From the NCBI GenBank assembly GCA_017416155.1, contig JAFQDE010000005.1:62001-126000 (forward strand): a stretch of 64,000 bases of DNA, written 5' to 3'. The position numbers and the translations under genes are program-made. This document shows positions 61,384-64,000 of this stretch, in pieces; the stretch's first letter is position 1, and each line of letters starts with the position of its first letter. The stretch is from Tyzzerella sp. (GTDB lineage Bacteria; Bacillota; Clostridia; Lachnospirales; Lachnospiraceae). The notes beneath the pieces were generated by a model that was given only the letters and a program-made list of their open reading frames with translations, was not told the origin of the DNA and made no database searches.

Positions 61384-63141
61384 CTATTTTTTGAGTACCT
61401 TTGAAATCGTTTCCACTGCTTCCGCAATGGTAGTAGCCTCTGTATCTACAGGGAAGCCTTTCTTTGCAAGTTCATGCATCATGTATGTCACCTGAGGTGC
61501 TGCAAGACCTACTTTTTCTAATTCCTCGTAATGAGCGAACACCTTCTTCGGCTCATCATCGTACATCTTGCTTCCTTTATTCATAACCACAATTCGGTCT
61601 ACATACTTTGCAATATCTTCCATACTGTGAGAAACAAGCACAACCGTCAGATTGCCCTCTTTTTGCAGATATGCAATCTGTTCCAATATCTCATCTCTTC
61701 CCTTCGGGTCAAGTCCGGCTGTCGGCTCGTCCAAAACAAGCACCTTCGGCTTCATGGCAAGCACACCGGCAATTGCCACACGGCGCTTTTGCCCACCGGA
61801 CAAATCAAATGGCGAAACCTCGTAATATTTCTCCGGAAGTCCCACAAGTTTTAATGCCTCTATCGCACGCTCCTTACATTCCTCCTGAGAAAGACCTTGG
61901 TTTTTCGGTCCAAAGCAAACATCCGTAAGAACGTCTGTCTCAAAAAGCTGATGTTCCGGATATTGGAAGACAAGACCTACGTTATTGCGTAATTCCCGTA
62001 AGTTATATTTCTCCCTGTAAATGTTCTCGCCCTTATAATAGATGTCCCCATCGGTCGCCTTGATAAGCCCATTCAAATGCTGAATCAAAGTAGACTTTCC
62101 GGAACCGGTGTGCCCGATGATTCCGATAAACTCACCCTCATAAATGTCAAGACTGATATCCTTTAAGGCATGCTTTTCAAATGCATTGCCCGGGCTGTAA
62201 ATATAATTGATATGGTCTACCTTTAAAAGCGGTTGTCCTACGTTCGATAGCGATTTCTTTGCTTCGCTTCCAAGTACTTGCGTTTTTATATCTGTGTTTT
62301 TACATTCGCTTAAAGCTGACAATAATTCCTCTGTTGTTAGAATCCCCTTCGGAATCGGATAACCTTTTTTGCGAAGTTCATAGGCAAGCAATGTTACCTG
62401 CGGAACGTCCAGTCGGTATTCCTTTAGAAGTTCTACCTGGCTAAACACTTCCCTAGCCGTTCCTTCAAGTACCACGTGACCTTTGTCCATCACAATCACT
62501 CGGTCTGCACCCACTACCTCTTCCATATAGTGAGTAATGAGAATAACCGTTACTTTCTCTTTCTTTCGAAGTTCCTCCACTGTTCTTAAGACTTCTCTAC
62601 GTCCATTTGGATCCAGCATTGCTGTTGGTTCATCTAGAACAATGCATTTTGGACGCATCGCAACAACTCCTGCGATTGCCACTCTCTGCTTCTGCCCGCC
62701 GGACAACTTATTTGGGGAATGATGACGATATTCTATCATTCCAACTGCTGATAAACTTTCTTCCACCCGTTGCCATATCTCTTCTGTCGATACACCGAGA
62801 TTCTCCGGACCAAATCCGACATCCTCTTCCACTATCGTTCCAATAATCTGGTTGTCTGGATTCTGGAACACCATGCCGGCTGTTTGACGTACATTCCAAA
62901 TATTCTCCTCCCGACTTGTATTCTTACCATCTACCCACATTGTTCCTTCTGTCGGAGACAGAATTGCATTCATATGCTTTGCAAGCGTAGATTTACCGGA
63001 ACCATTGTGTCCTAAGATGGCAATGAACTGTCCCGGTTCTATATCTATATTGACCTCGTCGATGGCACGACGTGTCCCGATGACATTACCTTCATCGTCA
63101 AATTTTTTATAATCAAAAACAAGATTTTTGGTTCTAATCAT
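61384..63141 (-). CDS. ecfA: fused ECF transporter ATPase (EcfA1 and EcfA2 in one chain)
   Basis: 585 aa holding two complete ATPase units. First: Walker [10 protein letters not shown] (44-52), Q-loop [14 protein letters not shown] (146-150), Walker [12 protein letters not shown]. Second: Walker [10 protein letters not shown] (343-351), Q-loop [15 protein letters not shown] (447-451), [11 protein letters not shown]. Each is followed by the EcfA C-terminal motif ([14 protein letters not shown] and [14 protein letters not shown]). The linker of about 45 residues (260-305) is in frame. In most Firmicutes these are two genes. Drives vitamin uptake with EcfT. Confidence 0.95.
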   Translation of the reverse strand: MIRTKNLVFDYKKFDDEGNVIGTRRAIDEVNIDIEPGQFIAILGHNGSGKSTLAKHMNAILSPTEGTMWVDGKNTSREENIWNVRQTAGMVFQNPDNQIIGTIVEEDVGFGPENLGVSTEEIWQRVEESLSAVGMIEYRHHSPNKLSGGQKQRVAIAGVVAMRPKCIVLDEPTAMLDPNGRREVLRTVEELRKKEKVTVILITHYMEEVVGADRVIVMDKGHVVLEGTAREVFSQVELLKEYRLDVPQVTLLAYELRKKGYPIPKGILTTEELLSALSECKNTDIKTQVLGSEAKKSLSNVGQPLLKVDHINYIYSPGNAFEKHALKDISLDIYEGEFIGIIGHTGSGKSTLIQHLNGLIKATDGDIYYKGENIYREKYNLRELRNNVGLVFQYPEHQLFETDVLTDVCFGPKNQGLSQEECKERAIEALKLVGLPEKYYEVSPFDLSGGQKRRVAIAGVLAMKPKVLVLDEPTAGLDPKGRDEILEQIAYLQKEGNLTVVLVSHSMEDIAKYVDRIVVMNKGSKMYDDEPKKVFAHYEELEKVGLAAPQVTYMMHELAKKGFPVDTEATTIAEAVETISKVLKK

Positions 63142-63164
63142 GCTTACGACTATCCTTTCACGTT

Positions 63165-63491
63165 TTATTTATCTTCTATCTTAACAATCTTTAATTCATA
63201 CCCCAAAGCATACATCGTATTGCAAAAAGATTTTAACGTAGGACTGTGTTCCTTACTTTCCATACGAGAAATTGCCTGCTGTTTATTACCTGTCAGTTCA
63301 GCTAATTGACGTTGCGAAATCTTCAGTTCTTTACGGATGACAATCATCTCATCAACCAATTGCTTTCCTCGATCTTCCACATAAAAAGTAGGTGCTGGCA
63401 TACCTTTTCTTTCCGACAAAGGAATGTTCCCTTTTTCTATAGCAATTGCTTCCAATAAACCCTGCATTGTTTCATCAAAAAACTTGCTCAT
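63165..63491 (-). CDS. higA: XRE-family antitoxin (HigA-like)
   Basis: 108 aa. C-terminal [41 protein letters not shown], with the usual final strand [14 protein letters not shown]. The N-terminal part ([14 protein letters not shown]) probably binds the toxin. The start is ATG 63491, 7 bases after AAGGAGG; a first ATG at 63497 is too close to the site. Overlaps the toxin stop. The palindrome in the promoter is its likely operator. Confidence 0.85.
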   Translation of the reverse strand: MSKFFDETMQGLLEAIAIEKGNIPLSERKGMPAPTFYVEDRGKQLVDEMIVIRKELKISQRQLAELTGNKQQAISRMESKEHSPTLKSFCNTMYALGYELKIVKIEDK

Positions 63492-63493
63492 TG

Positions 63494-63823
63494 TCATTCC
63501 TCCTTCAAAAACTTGATAACCGCTTTAAATGCTTTCTTTTCGTCCTCTGTTAAATCATCTTTTTCATTCTTAGTATATACATTAACAAAATATATTGTTT
63601 CTTTCAACTCAATATCAACATAAAGGACTCTGCCGCCACTACGTTTGCCTGTATTTTCCAGTGGTATACGAATTTTTCTCAATCCCCCAGTACCTTGAAT
63701 AGTATCACCTGCTTTCGGATTTTTCAATAATATGTTTTGCAATTCTCGCAAACTCTCGTCTGATAATCCTAATTCTTTCCATTTCTTTGTAAACTGTGGT
63801 ACTTCTATAAATGTTCGATTCAT
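63494..63823 (-). CDS. higB: RelE/HigB-type toxin
   Basis: 109 aa. Basic RelE-fold protein: FTKKWKELGLSDESLRELQN, GTGGLRKIRIPLENTGKRSGGR, VDIELKETIYFVNVYTKNEKDDL, KKAFKAVIKFLKEE. Pattern of the HigB/RelE mRNA interferases that cut mRNA in the ribosome. Toxin before antitoxin is the HigBA order. Start ATG 63823 (AAAGGAC upstream) rather than 63850. Confidence 0.85.
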   Translation of the reverse strand: MNRTFIEVPQFTKKWKELGLSDESLRELQNILLKNPKAGDTIQGTGGLRKIRIPLENTGKRSGGRVLYVDIELKETIYFVNVYTKNEKDDLTEDEKKAFKAVIKFLKEE

Positions 63824-63854
63824 TATCTTCTGTCCTTTCCTATGTTCCATTTTG

Positions 63855-63883
63855 AATATACAACAAATTTGTTGTCATGTCAA
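63855..63883 (-). promoter_or_regulatory. promoter with operator palindrome of the higBA-like operon
   Basis: Minus strand TTGACA (63883-63878), 17-base spacer, TATATT (63860-63855). A perfect 16-base palindrome ACAACAAATTTGTTGT (63860-63875) lies in the spacer and touches the -10: where an antitoxin would block RNA polymerase. Confidence 0.85.
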
Positions 63884-63900
63884 TTCGTTTTAAAAAACTG

Positions 63901-63927
63901 TTGTATTTTTCAAAAACATGATATAAT
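63901..63927 (+). promoter_or_regulatory. promoter of the cyclophilin gene
   Basis: Extended -10 TGATATAAT (TATAAT at 63922-63927) with a weak TTGTAT at 63901-63906; AAAGGA lies about 11 bases before the ATG at 63967. Confidence 0.6.
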
Positions 63928-63966
63928 ATGTCTCGTAGATTAGAAAACAGAAAGGACATAAAAACT

Positions 63967-64000
63967 ATGGCAAACCCAATTGTAACATTTGAAATGGAAA
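63967..64000 (+). CDS. peptidyl-prolyl cis-trans isomerase (cyclophilin), 3' partial
   Basis: Only 11 codons are in the window: MANPIVTFEME. This matches the start of clostridial cyclophilins (PpiB-type), which go on with a Gly-rich beta strand. Promoter and ribosome site before it are good, so the gene is real; the family rests on this short match. Confidence 0.65.
   Translation, partial: MANPIVTFEME

Noticed and set aside
1-64000. CRISPR arrays, insertion sequences, prophage, tRNA or rRNA genes
   Set aside because: No spaced repeats, transposase, phage structural genes or tRNA-like cloverleaf other than tmRNA were found by reading both strands.

Overview
The window looks like chromosomal DNA of a low-GC, Gram-positive, anaerobic Clostridia, most likely a gut Lachnospiraceae. 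Supporting this are the gene set (RNase J, IreB, YqgF and DUF1292 in a row; a ThiI and cysteine desulfurase pair; GPH symporter with GH2 and GH3 enzymes; an ECF module next to truA), strong AGGAGG-type ribosome binding sites, several GTG and TTG starts, and many U-tailed hairpin terminators. Most genes are on the minus strand. I see no phage, insertion sequence, CRISPR array, rRNA or tRNA.

Layout. Bases 1-2080 hold the 3' part of a class A penicillin-binding protein (plus strand). 2132-8211 is a minus-strand housekeeping block: tRNA U34 hydroxylation and methylation (U32 protein, TrmR), RNase J, DUF1292, YqgF, IreB, MtaB. A Crh-like HPr relative stands divergently at 8293. 8584-20903 (minus) holds thiI-iscS, rsmE-prmA, fliB with a radical SAM enzyme, degV, a heterodimeric ABC exporter and mntP with a HAD phosphatase. 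21053-23094 (plus) has a CapA-like protein and an unknown membrane protein. 23151-30685 (minus) has an AEC permease, a NatAB-like exporter, an RNA m5U methyltransferase, PcrA and a YerC/TrpR-like regulator. 30830-32433 (plus) has a small unknown protein, an orphan NMT1/SsuA-like lipoprotein and a cold-shock protein.

32622-36855 (minus) is a tight run of response regulator, histidine kinase, hisH, hisF and ung. 36919-38230 is an ART-like (DUF3990) protein with an overlapping XRE regulator behind a promoter whose spacer, -10 box and downstream flank are tandemly duplicated: the best candidate for a little-described system. 38404-44980 is a glycan operon (GH2, a domain-inverted GH3 with transmembrane segments at both ends, GPH symporter). 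tmRNA (ssrA) follows at 45194-45537, then a TetR-controlled ABC exporter and the Leloir genes galK-galT-galM. 52034 to the end has a lipid kinase, UDP-galactopyranose mutase, MutY, an amino-acid ABC transporter whose binding protein looks circularly permuted, UppP, a SleB/CwlJ-type hydrolase, truA, ecfT, a fused EcfA-EcfA ATPase, a HigB/HigA-like toxin-antitoxin pair and the first codons of a cyclophilin.

How parts fit together: galK-T-M feed galactose to UDP-sugars that Glf could turn into galactofuranose for surface glycans; UppP and the partial PBP serve envelope synthesis; the GH2/GH3/GPH operon brings in glycoside-derived sugars; trmR, trhP-like, mtaB, thiI, truA, rsmE, prmA and the m5U methyltransferase form a large RNA and ribosome modification set. 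All functional calls are from reading sequence and family knowledge; no database search was run.
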